Positions 27,327 to 37,526 are shown, numbered from the stretch's first letter. The stretch: DNA of 64,000 nt from Candidatus Liberibacter europaeus (GCA_003045065.1 PSQJ01000002.1:186001-250000); one strand, 5' to 3'. Numbers and translations: made by a program. Notes: a model not told the origin generated them from the sequence alone.

Positions 27327-30260
27327 TTAGTGTGTCCCTTGCCAATTATCGGCAATTTTTATATCTACTTTTAATGGAACTATTAAATTAATTTTAGGGA
27401 AAGTAGCACTCTCCATTGCTTCAGTGATGAGATTGGATACTTGCAAAACCTCTTCCTCTGGAGCTTCAAAAACGAGTTCATCGTGAATTTGCAACAGCAT
27501 TTTTGTTGACATCTTATGACAATCAAGGGATTTCTGCACTTTTATCATAGCTCGTCGTGTAATATCTGCCGCTGATCCTTGGATAGGAGCATTTATAGCC
27601 GCTCTCTCATTAATATTTCTAATTGAGGTTTTAGGTGAGTTAATATCATTATAATGTATCCGACGTCCAAAGATGGTTTCCACATAACCATTTTTTCTAA
27701 CAAAAATCTTTGTTTGTTCAATATAATCACGTATTCCTGGGAAACGATCAAAGTATCTTTGAATGTAATCAGTAGCTTCATAACGTTTTATCTTTAGTTG
27801 ATGAGCGAGCCTGAAGGGTGAAATACCATATATGATACTAAAGTTTATAGTTTTTGCGCGTCTTCTCATATCTGGAGATACTTCTTCCGCATTAACTCCA
27901 AAAATTTCTGATGCCGTAATTGTATGAATATCAAATGATTTTTTAAAAGCCTGACATAGTGGTTTTATTTGGGCAATATGCGCTAAAATACGTAATTCAA
28001 TCTGGCTGTAATCTGCGGAAATTAATTTTTTGTGAGGAGAAGTAATAAATGCTTTGCGAATTTTGCGTCCTAAATAAGTTTTTATAGGAATATTTTGAAG
28101 ATTTGGTTCTAAAGATGCAAGGCGTCCTGTCATTGTAGAAGCTAGTGAATAAAAAGTGTGAACTCTTTGTGTTTTTTGATTTATATACTTTGGTAGGGAA
28201 TCAGCATACGTGGATTTTATTTTTGATATCTGACGCCATTCAAGAATATACGATATAAGTGGACTATCTCCGCAATCTATTTGCTCAAGATCTTGTGCAG
28301 TCGTTTTCCATTGTCCTCTTTTTGTTTTGGTTCCACCTGGTAATTTTAATTTTGTAAATAAAATATCACCTAGTTGTTTTGGTGAGCTAATATTGAATTT
28401 TTCGCCAGATTCGATATATATTTTTTCCTCTAAAATTGTTAGTTCTGTAGATAATTCATGTGATAATTGTAAAAGAAGTTGTTCGTCTATCCTGATGCCT
28501 TCTATTTCCATTTTTGTTACGACATCAATTATTGGTTTTTCTAATCTCTCATAAACGTGAAGTAATTTTTCTGCTATTAATTTTAATTTAAGAAGAAACC
28601 ATAATTTTAAAATAACGTTGCTACTATCTGTAGCGTATTCAGCAATTCTTGGATCAGAAGCTGTGTCAGCAGTATATACAGGTAATTTTCTTGTTTCCAA
28701 TAATTCTTTGCTAGCAACAAGGTCATATGACAACCATTTTTTAGAGAGATATTGCATATTATGAGAAGATCGACCGGAATCTAATACGTAAGATATGAGC
28801 ATAACATCATCAAAACCACGCATTATGACACCATAATGATATAAAACAAGCTTATCGTATTTTATATTATGCCCTACTTTAAGAACATTTTCAGTTTCAA
28901 AGAAATCTTTTAAATATACAAGAACAGTTTCCAGCGTAAGGCCTATTGCGATAGATGTTTTTTCTTGTTTTTGTTGGTTATTAATGATCAAAGGAATATA
29001 AGCCGTTATAGTTTCTGTTGTTGACATAAAAGCATCTTCCTTAAAGATACTGAACGAAATTCCGATTGGTTTGGAATTAAAAGCATCTGCTATATTTGTG
29101 ATAATTTTGAATGAAACAATTTCAGCCGTTTCTAGTATTTTTATCCATGTTTTCAGTTCTTCAATATTGACTATTTTGGTATATGAATCATTTTTTATTT
29201 TGTTTTGAGATAAATTTTCAGCACGCTTTAAAAACAATGATTGAGGGGAGTTATTTGAAATTTTATCTTCAATTTTTTCATAAAAGACATCTCCACTGGA
29301 ATCATTACGTTGTTCTGTTATTGAGTTTAGAGGTATAAAGTTTGTATCTATACATTCAGGCTCAATACTATCTGCATCACAATCGCAAACTTTAGCAATA
29401 CGTTTTGTGAGTCGTGTAAATTCAAGTCCTTTCAGAAAAGAAATGAGTTTAGGTCCATTTTGAGTTTCTAATACTAGGTCATCAAGTGGTATTGTAACTG
29501 GAACATCAGTGCGCAGTGTCACAAGGTCTAGTGAAATTTTCAGAGCATCTATATTTTCTAAAATGCTTTCTCTTCGTTTTTTCTGTTTTATTTGATTTGC
29601 ATTCGCAATAATCTCATCAATATCCCCATATTCTTGGATAAGGGATGTCGCTGTCTTATACCCTATGCCTGGAACCCCAGGAATATTGTCAGCAGAATCA
29701 CCAGCTAATGCTTGTAAACATACCATTTTTTCTGGCGGGATACCCCATTGCTGCATAACACCTTCAACATCGATTTTTTTTTCTTTAATGGCATCATACA
29801 TGCAAATATTAGGGCTTATTATTTGCATTAAATCCTTGTCTGTAGATATTATAGTAACGGAAAATCCTCTCTGCTCTGCGAGACATGCATAAGTTGCAAT
29901 AATATCATCGGCTTCAAATCCTTTTATTTCAATGGAGGGTATCCCGAATGCTTCTGTTGCTAAACGTACTAAAGGTAATTGTGGTATTAACATTTCAGGC
30001 ATTGGAGGTCGATTAGCTTTGTATCCAGGATAAATTTCATTGCGAAAAGTCTTTTCAGAATGATCAAAAACTACAGCGAAGTGAGACGCTATATTTTGCA
30101 TACGAGAATTTTGTAGTAATTTCCATAACATATTGCAGAAACCAGCAATAGCATTTACAGGTAGACCATCTTGTTTACGATTAAGAAAAGGGGTGGCGTA
30201 AAAAGATCTGTATATAAAACCAGATCCATCAACTAGAAAAAGATGGCTATCTTTCTGCAT
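27327..30260 (-). CDS. polA: PolA, DNA polymerase I with degenerate proofreading domain
   Basis: A 977-residue polymerase for gap filling and Okazaki-fragment maturation. Domains in order: 5'-3' exonuclease (about residues 1-290; FEADDIIATY, STDKDLMQI, GDSADNIPGVPGIGYKTA), 3'-5' exonuclease fold (about 360-570) and polymerase (rest). Polymerase motifs A (ADYSQIELRILAHIA), B (RRAKTINFSIIYG) and C (QIHDELVFE) are intact. Against E. coli, exonuclease residues D355, E357 and D501 align with K385, I387 and S546, leaving only D469 (E. coli D424), so proofreading is probably lost. The ATG at 30260 follows GAGAGAAC and is preferred to the TTG at 30278. Confidence 0.96.
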   Translation of the reverse strand: MQKDSHLFLVDGSGFIYRSFYATPFLNRKQDGLPVNAIAGFCNMLWKLLQNSRMQNIASHFAVVFDHSEKTFRNEIYPGYKANRPPMPEMLIPQLPLVRLATEAFGIPSIEIKGFEADDIIATYACLAEQRGFSVTIISTDKDLMQIISPNICMYDAIKEKKIDVEGVMQQWGIPPEKMVCLQALAGDSADNIPGVPGIGYKTATSLIQEYGDIDEIIANANQIKQKKRRESILENIDALKISLDLVTLRTDVPVTIPLDDLVLETQNGPKLISFLKGLEFTRLTKRIAKVCDCDADSIEPECIDTNFIPLNSITEQRNDSSGDVFYEKIEDKISNNSPQSLFLKRAENLSQNKIKNDSYTKIVNIEELKTWIKILETAEIVSFKIITNIADAFNSKPIGISFSIFKEDAFMSTTETITAYIPLIINNQQKQEKTSIAIGLTLETVLVYLKDFFETENVLKVGHNIKYDKLVLYHYGVIMRGFDDVMLISYVLDSGRSSHNMQYLSKKWLSYDLVASKELLETRKLPVYTADTASDPRIAEYATDSSNVILKLWFLLKLKLIAEKLLHVYERLEKPIIDVVTKMEIEGIRIDEQLLLQLSHELSTELTILEEKIYIESGEKFNISSPKQLGDILFTKLKLPGGTKTKRGQWKTTAQDLEQIDCGDSPLISYILEWRQISKIKSTYADSLPKYINQKTQRVHTFYSLASTMTGRLASLEPNLQNIPIKTYLGRKIRKAFITSPHKKLISADYSQIELRILAHIAQIKPLCQAFKKSFDIHTITASEIFGVNAEEVSPDMRRRAKTINFSIIYGISPFRLAHQLKIKRYEATDYIQRYFDRFPGIRDYIEQTKIFVRKNGYVETIFGRRIHYNDINSPKTSIRNINERAAINAPIQGSAADITRRAMIKVQKSLDCHKMSTKMLLQIHDELVFEAPEEEVLQVSNLITEAMESATFPKINLIVPLKVDIKIADNWQGTH

Positions 30261-30392
30261 AATATATTGTTCTCTCAAAAAATTGTCATTATTTCAATTA
30301 TAAATTTTATTTTATCTATTACATATAGCTATGTTAGAGAATATATTATATTAAAATGTACATAAATTATTATTTACCTTAAAATTTTTGAC

Positions 30393-30832
30393 TTAATGTA
30401 TTGTATTCAAACATTTCTCCAATTCTTGTTCTGCGAAATGACGAGATATTTTACTATGTTGAGCTTTTGCAAAAAGTTGTTTTGATTTTTTGGATTTACT
30501 GTCCAAAGCTTCGTTCTCTTCGGTTGATATATTATTATTTTTCTTTTTATTTTGTAAATTACGCATTTCATCAGAATTATCATCGAATTCTCGGTTTGAT
30601 TTAGAATATTCTCTCTCCACGTTATTTAATTTTCTCTTTAAAAGGTTACATATTTCTTCTTGTTTTTTAGTATATTTTCGTTCTAAGGGAATTTGTGTTT
30701 GCAAAGTTGGAGACGTCTCTTCTTTTTTACTATTTTTTTCTCTATACTTTCTGTTTTGATCAAATTACAACCAATTAATGCTATGGATGTTACCATAATA
30801 TAGGGTAAATATGATTTTTTGTGTATGTTCAT
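30393..30832 (-). pseudogene. Lipoprotein gene with a single frameshift in a poly-A tract
   Basis: An ATG at 30832 opens a lipoprotein signal (MNIHKKSYLPYIMV, then SIALIGC as lipobox) but this frame ends soon after. A second frame (to 30393) continues as a highly charged, Lys/Glu-rich helical protein (ERKYTKKQEEICNLLKRKLN). Adding one A to the A7 run (30733-30739) or A6 run (30723-30728) joins them into a 146-residue protein with ...EKKNSKKEETSPTLQTQ across the join. It may be a true mutation, a sequencing error, or expressed through slippage. The body resembles a coiled coil; no family is recognised. Confidence 0.6.
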
Positions 30833-31910
30833 TGCCTTACCTATTTTACAAATTAAATAATTGTTTTATATTTAAAACTTTATTCTTGTTTGTAGATGTG
30901 GTAAAAATGCTTTGGATAACTAGTCGTATATTTCTTTCAAGATATATCAATTTCTCTTATAGACGATTTTAATTTGTTTCACGAAGGATCATACGATATT
31001 TCGGATGATGAATATCGTATCTATAAGTATTTTAACTATTAATCTTTGGTTTATAAAATAAGGTATGTGGTAGTTATGATGTTTATTTTTAAATATTGAT
31101 GATTATATACTTTAAATTTTATATTTTTAGGTGAAATGAACAATGTGATTGTTTTATTTTAAATTTATTACCTGATTTTTCATTATTTGGAAAACAATAG
31201 TTGTAGAAAATAATTCAATATAATAATTCCTAGATGTGGTGTTATTATAAATTAATGAGATATGATCATGTTTGTGTTGAATTTTTTAAATATCTTTAAG
31301 ACCTTGATATTATAGTGTTTTTTTCATTATTTTTCCTCAACTATTTTTTAGGTGAGGGAAGATATTTTCTACTTTGCGATTTAATTTTGTGATTTTTTAT
31401 ATTATATTAGTACTGTATTTTGTTTTATCATCTTGGACAAATCTTTTTCAGCACGTTGTTTGTACAATTTTTATCTATTGTTATGCTGTTCCAATAAATA
31501 TTTTGCTGAAGTTTAGCTATTGTGAATATGCTGATAATATTATTCTTATAGATGGTAAGAAATTATACAATTTATTAATATACTAAAAACCCTTTGATCA
31601 TTGTGTTTTTATATGTTGAATAATATTATTATTATGGTTAACATTTGTCATAAAAGCACGATTCACTTCGAAAGGAGTTTCATTATATATAAGTCTTTCA
31701 ACCTTTTAACTATATACCATGATTATTGCCAAACTTAAACGTGTTTGTTACAGTATGTGGGCAGCATGTTCAAATTAAGATATAAATTTTCTATTTTGTT
31801 TCAAGGTGTACGGGATGTGCTTTATAACAAAGTGTTTTTGGTGAGTTTTATTATATTTTGCCATTTTTCTATTGTTGTGAAATTTAAAAACAATATCTAT
31901 GGGGTATTTT
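30833..31910. other. ~1.08-kb gene-poor region upstream of dapA
   Basis: Very T-rich on the plus strand. Two short frames here (31374-31586 and 31745-31960) lack family resemblance and one overlaps the dapA start. No tRNA or repeat was recognised. It may be the decayed site of a lost gene, plus the dapA promoter. Confidence 0.4.
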
Positions 31911-32795
31911 ATGTTTCAAGGATCTATTCCTGCTCTGATCACACCTTTTACCAAGGATGATTTTATTGATGAGGATGCTTTTTTTGAGCATATTGAATGG
32001 CAAATATCTGAGGGATCCAGCGGATTAGTTACTGCGGGAACAACAGGGGAATCTTCAACTTTATCTCATGAAGAACATTGTCGAATTGTTGAATTATGTG
32101 TCAAGGCATCTGCTGGTCGTATTCCTGTTATGGCTGGAGCGGGTTCTAATAATACTAAAGAATCTGTTGAATTAGCTATACATGCTCAAAATATTGGAGC
32201 AGATGCTTTGTTGGTTGTTATTCCTTATTATAACAAACCTAATAAAAATGGGTTATTGGAGCATTTTGGTTCTATTGCGAGGGCTGTGAATTTACCAATT
32301 TATATTTATAACAATCCAAGTCGTACTGTTATTGAAATGAATGTTGATACGATGGTGCAATTGGTAACAACTTATCCAAATATAGTGGGAGTAAAAGATG
32401 CTACGGGAAAAATTGAGTTAGTGTCAGAGTATCGTATTGCTTGTGGATCTGATTTTGTGCAGTTATCAGGAGACGATCCTTCTGCTTTAGGGTTTAATGC
32501 TCATGGGGGTGTTGGGTGTATTTCTGTTACAGCAAATGTTTCTCCCAAGTTATGTTCTGAACTTCAGAAAGCAACTCGTGATGGAAATTATTGCTTAGCA
32601 CGTGAATATCAAGATAGGCTTATGCCGCTACATAAAGCTTTGCTTATGGAGCCTCCTGTATGTGGAGTAAAATACGCATTATCTCGTTTAGGTAAAAACA
32701 TATCTGTTCATGTGAGATCTCCTATGGTATCAAATCTTGAAAAAAATACCATGATAGCCATTGATCAAGCTCTTGAACATGCCGGGATATTATAA
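31911..32795 (+). CDS. dapA: DapA, 4-hydroxy-tetrahydrodipicolinate synthase
   Basis: A 294-residue aldolase-type enzyme condensing pyruvate with aspartate semialdehyde, the entry to lysine and meso-diaminopimelate. The Schiff-base Lys is K162 in VGVKDATG, the proton-relay Tyr is Y133 in YNNPSRT, and TAGTTGESSTL carries the active-site Thr pair. The frame extends 4 codons upstream (31899), but MFQGSIPALITPF is the family start. smpB follows 73 bp downstream on the same strand, as in many rhizobia. Confidence 0.97.
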   Translation: MFQGSIPALITPFTKDDFIDEDAFFEHIEWQISEGSSGLVTAGTTGESSTLSHEEHCRIVELCVKASAGRIPVMAGAGSNNTKESVELAIHAQNIGADALLVVIPYYNKPNKNGLLEHFGSIARAVNLPIYIYNNPSRTVIEMNVDTMVQLVTTYPNIVGVKDATGKIELVSEYRIACGSDFVQLSGDDPSALGFNAHGGVGCISVTANVSPKLCSELQKATRDGNYCLAREYQDRLMPLHKALLMEPPVCGVKYALSRLGKNISVHVRSPMVSNLEKNTMIAIDQALEHAGIL

Positions 32796-32868
32796 TGAGA
32801 TAATCGTACGAGAAATGTTTATCTTGTAGAGGTCTTTGCTATGCGTTATATCTGCTATAGGGAAGTGT

Positions 32869-33348
32869 ATGGGCTCTAAATCTAGAAGCAACCTATCTAG
32901 AAAAAATATATCTGAAAATAGGAAAGCTCGATATAATTATCATATTACTCGTTCATATGAGGCTGGTATTGTATTAACTGGCACCGAAGTTAAGTCATTG
33001 CGTGTAGGGAAGATCAATATTTCTGATTCTTATGCCGTCTGTGAAAATGATGAGATTTGGTTGTTGAATGCTCATATTCCTGAATATACTCAAGCCAATC
33101 GTTTCAATCATTCTCCGCGAAGACGTCGTAAACTTTTGTTGCACAAGAAGGATATAGGTAAATTATATTCAGCTGTGCGTCGCGAAGGTATGACGCTTGT
33201 CCCAATGAAAATTTATTTTAATGAGAGAGGATTCGCCAAACTTGATCTTGCGCTTGCGCGGGGTAAGAAGAATTATGATAAGCGTGAGGATGAAAAGAAA
33301 CATGACTGGAATCGTCAAAAGAGTCGGTTACTTCGTGGGGAGTTCTGA
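32869..33348 (+). CDS. smpB: SmpB, SsrA-binding protein
   Basis: A 159-residue protein that binds tmRNA and the ribosome to rescue stalled translation. Conserved elements: [14 protein letters not shown] [49 protein letters not shown] and the basic C-terminal [20 protein letters not shown]. An upstream TTG at 32836 gives 11 odd residues; ATG 32869 with GGGAAG before it is preferred. The tmRNA gene itself was not found in this window. Confidence 0.96.
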   Translation: MGSKSRSNLSRKNISENRKARYNYHITRSYEAGIVLTGTEVKSLRVGKINISDSYAVCENDEIWLLNAHIPEYTQANRFNHSPRRRRKLLLHKKDIGKLYSAVRREGMTLVPMKIYFNERGFAKLDLALARGKKNYDKREDEKKHDWNRQKSRLLRGEF

Positions 33349-33681
33349 TTGTTCTTTTGATTAGAATAATTAACAACAGTGCTCTAAGGGTTGTTTTCTA
33401 CTATCAAAATAACTATTTGTTTTATTTGAACAGAAATATTAGTTAATATAGAATGTTTAAAATTAACTTGATACGGTTAACTGTGATTTTTATAACATGT
33501 TCCAACAAATACTATGCGAATCAATACGTCGTACTAATAAGGCGAATATCACTCATATTTTGCATATAGGAAAAAATAGTTTCTTTATATCAGATAGCTT
33601 TAATTGTCTATTAAATAAAATCCCACTTTATTTTATTTGCCGATTTGCCGATATTTTATAAACCAATTCACCAATAAAATT
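33349..33681. other. 333-bp spacer after smpB
   Basis: No ORF or tmRNA-like structure recognised. Its right end contains TTGGTGA/TCACCAA complementarity with the 3' end of the adjacent tRNA-Lys (33671-33690). Confidence 0.4.
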
Positions 33682-33757
33682 TGGTGAGCGCGCTGGGTCT
33701 CGAACCCAGGACCTACTGATTAAAAGTCAGTTGCTCTACCAGCTGAGCTACACGCTC
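33682..33757 (-). tRNA. tRNA-Lys (anticodon TTT)
   Basis: On the minus strand a 76-nt cloverleaf reads GAGCGTG (acceptor), TAGCTCAGCTGGTAGAGC (D arm), CTGAC-TTTTAAT-CAG region with anticodon TTT, variable AGGTC, CTGGG-TTCGAGA-CCCAG (T arm), CGCGCTC and discriminator A, followed by an encoded CCA. Acceptor pairing includes a G-U/G-C mix and is otherwise good. It decodes AAA and AAG, abundant codons in this AT-rich genome. Confidence 0.96.
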
Positions 33758-34062
33758 TCAGAGTTTATAACTATAGAAATCAACCCTCAGAGCAACAACT
33801 ATATGCATGTCGATGTGATTGGTCAACTTAAAAAATGATATGTTATTACGTTTTATTTTTCTACTAAAGTATTTGGTATAGAAGAACAATTCTATATAAC
33901 AAATATTATGTATTAAACTAGCTCCCTAATGTATCTATGTTCTGGATATTTTCATAGTAAAAAATTATTTTTAATGATGTATTTATAGAAAAATAGCATA
34001 GCTATATCAAAATCAGTTATACTGACGATATTCATTTGCTTGTTATATTGGTTTTATTAAAT
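33758..34062. other. 305-bp spacer between tRNA-Lys and the hydrolase gene
   Basis: AT-rich; nothing recognised beyond the presumed tRNA-Lys promoter region. Confidence 0.4.
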
Positions 34063-35031
34063 CTATTCCATATGGTGAGTTATGAGGGGTGTAATTTTTG
34101 GTAGATATGATTTAACTATCCAATGGAGCAGTGTTTTAATTGCTCTATCAGGCACCTTGTTTTGCAATTGATCAATTGGATCAGGAGGCAAAATTATCAA
34201 AGATACATCATAAAATTCTTCACTTTGTAATCTTTGTGCTAAGTTGTACATTTGATAGTTATCTTCAACCTTGTTTATGGCATTGCCTCCTCCGATGAGA
34301 CAAAAAGAATTATATCTTGATAGTGAGTTAAAAGATCCTACGGAATTGATATTATTAGATAAAGACATCAATTCCAACCAAGTTGATATTGGTATATTTA
34401 GGTAATGGGTATGATTGATTGTTCCATCTGTCTTAGATTTTAGATTGGATGAGGGATTATTCAAAAAGTATTTCCAATTTTGTTTGTTTCTAGTCAATAT
34501 ACTGGAAGTAACATGGTGCATGAATCTGCTTGGGACGTCTGATCCTTTGAAGAATTTTTCTGCTTTCAATACCAATTCTATAATCAGACAGTTGTATTTT
34601 TCAAAGTATAAGTCAAGATTCCATAAGGCGATACCAGAAAATTCATTAGGATAACTTATAAGGGTGGACAGTGCTATGATTGTTCCCAACGAATATCCCA
34701 ATAATAAAACAGGTATATTCCCATGATTTTCGGAAATTAACTTGCGCAATTTCATTACATCTTGTGTGATTGTTGTTGTGACATTTTGCTTATCATAATC
34801 TATACTAGAAATAATATTAGGTGTTTTTTTTACATCTTGATAGCTGTAGATATAAACGGCTAAGTTTTCTTCTGTGAGACACTTGCATAAAAGGTTATAA
34901 TCAGTACTATTTTCTTCAATGCTTTGACAGATAAGTATGGCTGCACGAGGGGAAGAAGGTAGTGTTTGGTGATGTGAATAGGTTATGTTGCTTGTTGCGA
35001 TATTTTCAAGTAGTAGTGTTTTTTGTTTCAT
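34063..35031 (-). CDS. Alpha/beta hydrolase (lysophospholipase-like)
   Basis: A 322-residue alpha/beta-hydrolase. The nucleophile elbow is LLGYSLGTI with S114, in the GxSxG pattern. The early segment AAILICQSIEENSTDYNLLCK... and the SYQDV element correspond to the oxyanion strand and cap entry of monoacylglycerol lipase/lysophospholipase (PldB-like) proteins, but the usual HG.xEHs signature is replaced (CQSIEENSTDY), so activity may be altered. A late Asp/His pair for the triad is not certain by eye. It is divergent from ettA. Substrate unknown. Confidence 0.7.
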   Translation of the reverse strand: MKQKTLLLENIATSNITYSHHQTLPSSPRAAILICQSIEENSTDYNLLCKCLTEENLAVYIYSYQDVKKTPNIISSIDYDKQNVTTTITQDVMKLRKLISENHGNIPVLLLGYSLGTIIALSTLISYPNEFSGIALWNLDLYFEKYNCLIIELVLKAEKFFKGSDVPSRFMHHVTSSILTRNKQNWKYFLNNPSSNLKSKTDGTINHTHYLNIPISTWLELMSLSNNINSVGSFNSLSRYNSFCLIGGGNAINKVEDNYQMYNLAQRLQSEEFYDVSLIILPPDPIDQLQNKVPDRAIKTLLHWIVKSYLPKITPLITHHME

Positions 35032-35164
35032 AGAAATTTTAATCCTATTTTTCTCAAACAGTTGAGAGATAAGTTTTTGTCAAAAACTATTCTCTACATA
35101 TATCAGTCGTTGATTTGATAGCATAATTAGCCTAAAACTAAATTAAAAGATAGGAGTGGTTTTT

Positions 35165-36811
35165 ATGGCGCGTAAGTTCGTTTATCATATGTCTGGACTT
35201 AGTAAACTTTTTGGAAATAAGAAGGTATTAGATAATATTAATCTTTCTTTTTATCCGGGTGCTAAAATCGGTATTCTTGGACCAAATGGTGCTGGTAAGT
35301 CAACTATTTTGCGAATTATGTCTGGCATTGACAATGAGTATAATGGAGAAGCTTGGTTAGCTAAAGGATTTACTGTTGGTTATTTGCCGCAAGAGCCGCA
35401 ATTAGATTTTTCCAAAAATGTTAAGGAAAATATTGTGGAAGGGGTTGCTCATAAGCAATCTGTTCTTGATCGGTACAACGAGCTCATAATGAATTATTCT
35501 GAAGAAACTGCAGAAGAGGTGATGAAATTACAAGATATCATTGATAGCCAAGGGTTATGGGATTTGAACACTGATGTGGAAAAAGCTATGGAGTCACTTC
35601 GTTGTCCTCGCGGAGATGCTAAAATAGAATCTCTTTCTGGAGGAGAAAAACGTCGTGTGTCGCTTTGTAGATTACTGCTTTTTCGACCAGATCTTTTGTT
35701 GCTTGATGAGCCTACAAATCATCTTGATGCTGAAACTATTTCATGGATGGAAAAATGTTTGCGAGACTATCCAGGTGCCGTTCTTATGGTAACTCATGAT
35801 CGTTATTTCTTGGATAATGTTACAAGTTGGATTTTGGAAATTGATCGTGGAAAAGGAATTCCTTATCAGGGAAATTATTCTTCTTATCTTCAAATGAAAG
35901 CTAAACGTATGTCTCAGGAGAATCGTGAAGAGATTTCTCGTCAAAAATCAATAGAGAGAGAAAGGGAGTGGATTGTTTCTTCTCCAAAAGCGCGGCAATC
36001 TAAGTCTAAAGCTCGTATTCGTTCTTATGAAGAATTAGTTGAATCGTCTGCAAATCGTAATCCTGGAAATGCTCAGATTATTATTCCTGCGGGAAAACGT
36101 TTAGGAAAAGTTGTTATTGATGCTCAGAATATTTCTAAATCATATAATGGTCGTACGTTGATTGATAATCTTTCTTTTAAATTACCTCCAGGAGGAATAG
36201 TGGGTGTTATTGGTCCTAACGGGGCAGGTAAGACCACGCTATTTCGGATGATCACTGGATCTGAGAATCCTGATTCTGGTTCCATTCATATCGGCGAGAC
36301 GGTTGATTTAAGTTATGTTGATCAGAGTAGAGATTCGTTGAGTGCGGACAATACAGTTTGGGAAGAAATTTCTGGGGGTGATGATATCATTAAGCTTGGT
36401 ACATATGAAATCAATTCACGCGCCTATTGTAGTGCTTTTAATTTCAAAGGATCAGAGCAGCAGCAACGCGTTGATAATCTTTCAGGAGGACAGCGTGGCC
36501 GTGTTCATTTAGCTAAAATTCTCAAAAGCGGTGGAAATGTAATTTTGCTTGATGAGCCTACTAATGATTTGGATACAGAGACTTTATCTGCTCTTGAAGA
36601 TGCCTTGGAAAATTTTGCAGGATGTGCTGTTATTATTAGTCATGATCGTATGTTTTTGGATCGTCTAGCAACGCATATTTTAGCTTTTGAAAGTGATGGT
36701 CATGTTGAGTGGTTTGAGGGTAATTTCGAAGATTACGAAAAATACAAATCATCTCGTTTGGGAGATTCTTCTGGGGGTAAGAGGGGAGATGTAAATTCTT
36801 TAAGTTATTGA
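35165..36811 (+). CDS. ettA: EttA-type ABC-F translation factor
   Basis: A 548-residue soluble protein with two ABC ATPase cassettes and no membrane segments. Cassette 1: GPNGAGKST, LSGGEKRRV, LLDEPTNHLD. An arm/linker (about residues 95-120 and 245-310) separates it from cassette 2: GPNGAGKTT, LSGGQRGRV, LLDEPTNDLD. EttA binds the ribosomal E site and adjusts the first peptide-bond steps to the ATP/ADP ratio. The ATG at 35165 follows TAGGAGTGG and gives MARKFVYHMSGLSK, the family start; an upstream GTG at 35156 is less likely. Confidence 0.95.
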   Translation: MARKFVYHMSGLSKLFGNKKVLDNINLSFYPGAKIGILGPNGAGKSTILRIMSGIDNEYNGEAWLAKGFTVGYLPQEPQLDFSKNVKENIVEGVAHKQSVLDRYNELIMNYSEETAEEVMKLQDIIDSQGLWDLNTDVEKAMESLRCPRGDAKIESLSGGEKRRVSLCRLLLFRPDLLLLDEPTNHLDAETISWMEKCLRDYPGAVLMVTHDRYFLDNVTSWILEIDRGKGIPYQGNYSSYLQMKAKRMSQENREEISRQKSIEREREWIVSSPKARQSKSKARIRSYEELVESSANRNPGNAQIIIPAGKRLGKVVIDAQNISKSYNGRTLIDNLSFKLPPGGIVGVIGPNGAGKTTLFRMITGSENPDSGSIHIGETVDLSYVDQSRDSLSADNTVWEEISGGDDIIKLGTYEINSRAYCSAFNFKGSEQQQRVDNLSGGQRGRVHLAKILKSGGNVILLDEPTNDLDTETLSALEDALENFAGCAVIISHDRMFLDRLATHILAFESDGHVEWFEGNFEDYEKYKSSRLGDSSGGKRGDVNSLSY

Positions 36812-37526
36812 AATTTATGTTTTCCAATAATCATAAATTGGTTAATTGTATGTTTCGGTATTAAAAATTGGGTATATCTTTTGTATATTGAGGATAATAT
36901 GTGTAATAGTTATATGATTATTTTAAATTAGTATTATTTGATTTGCTTTCATGTTACCTATGTTTTTATTGGCAAATATTTTTTATGTATGGGTCTATAA
37001 ATATTGGTGATCTCTATGTACTGTTAATACGATTTGCATGATTTATTTTGCTTGATACTAATGTTCTTGTTATTGCATATATTCTGCATTTTTCCATTTA
37101 AAATTCTTGGAAATGCGATGTATCGTTGCTTTTACATGATTTTTTCTTATTATTTTTATAATTATTGATCTCATGGAAATGTCGTAAGCGATCTATTATT
37201 TGATATTAAGTAATTGCAAGAAAATTTTCGTATCATATTATAATTCCTCATTCTAGCATAAATTTGCTAGATTATATTTATGAATAAAGTGGTATATTTA
37301 TTGTAACATGTTTTGCTTCCGCTATAATTGCCCATTAAGTTATTTCTTTATTTGTAATTTTGCCAATGGGTTTTGTTGTTCGTTTCTGGTTAATATTAAC
37401 AGTTTGTAGGTATTTATATGGGAATGTTTGTTATATCGTATGTATGATTCGATTTTTTGATTGTTGTTTAAAGAAAAATTAGCATTTTGATATGTATGTA
37501 AACTTTCTATTGAGGGAGTAGTTGAG
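36812..37526. other. 715-bp spacer between ettA and clpP
   Basis: T- and G-rich on the plus strand, no ORF of note and no tRNA. It holds a perfect 7-bp hairpin TCTAGCA-TAAATT-TGCTAGA at 37252-37271 that lacks a clear T-run. The clpP promoter presumably lies here; no confident heat-shock promoter was identified. Confidence 0.4.

Noticed and set aside
31374..31586. 70-codon hydrophobic ORF in the gene-poor region
   Set aside because: Composition follows the T-rich background and no ribosome site is seen.
31745..31960. 71-codon ORF overlapping the dapA start
   Set aside because: It overlaps the well-supported dapA N-terminus in another frame.
33349..33681. Possible tmRNA (ssrA) next to smpB
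   Set aside because: No Ala-tRNA-like ends or tag reading frame could be found in the spacer.
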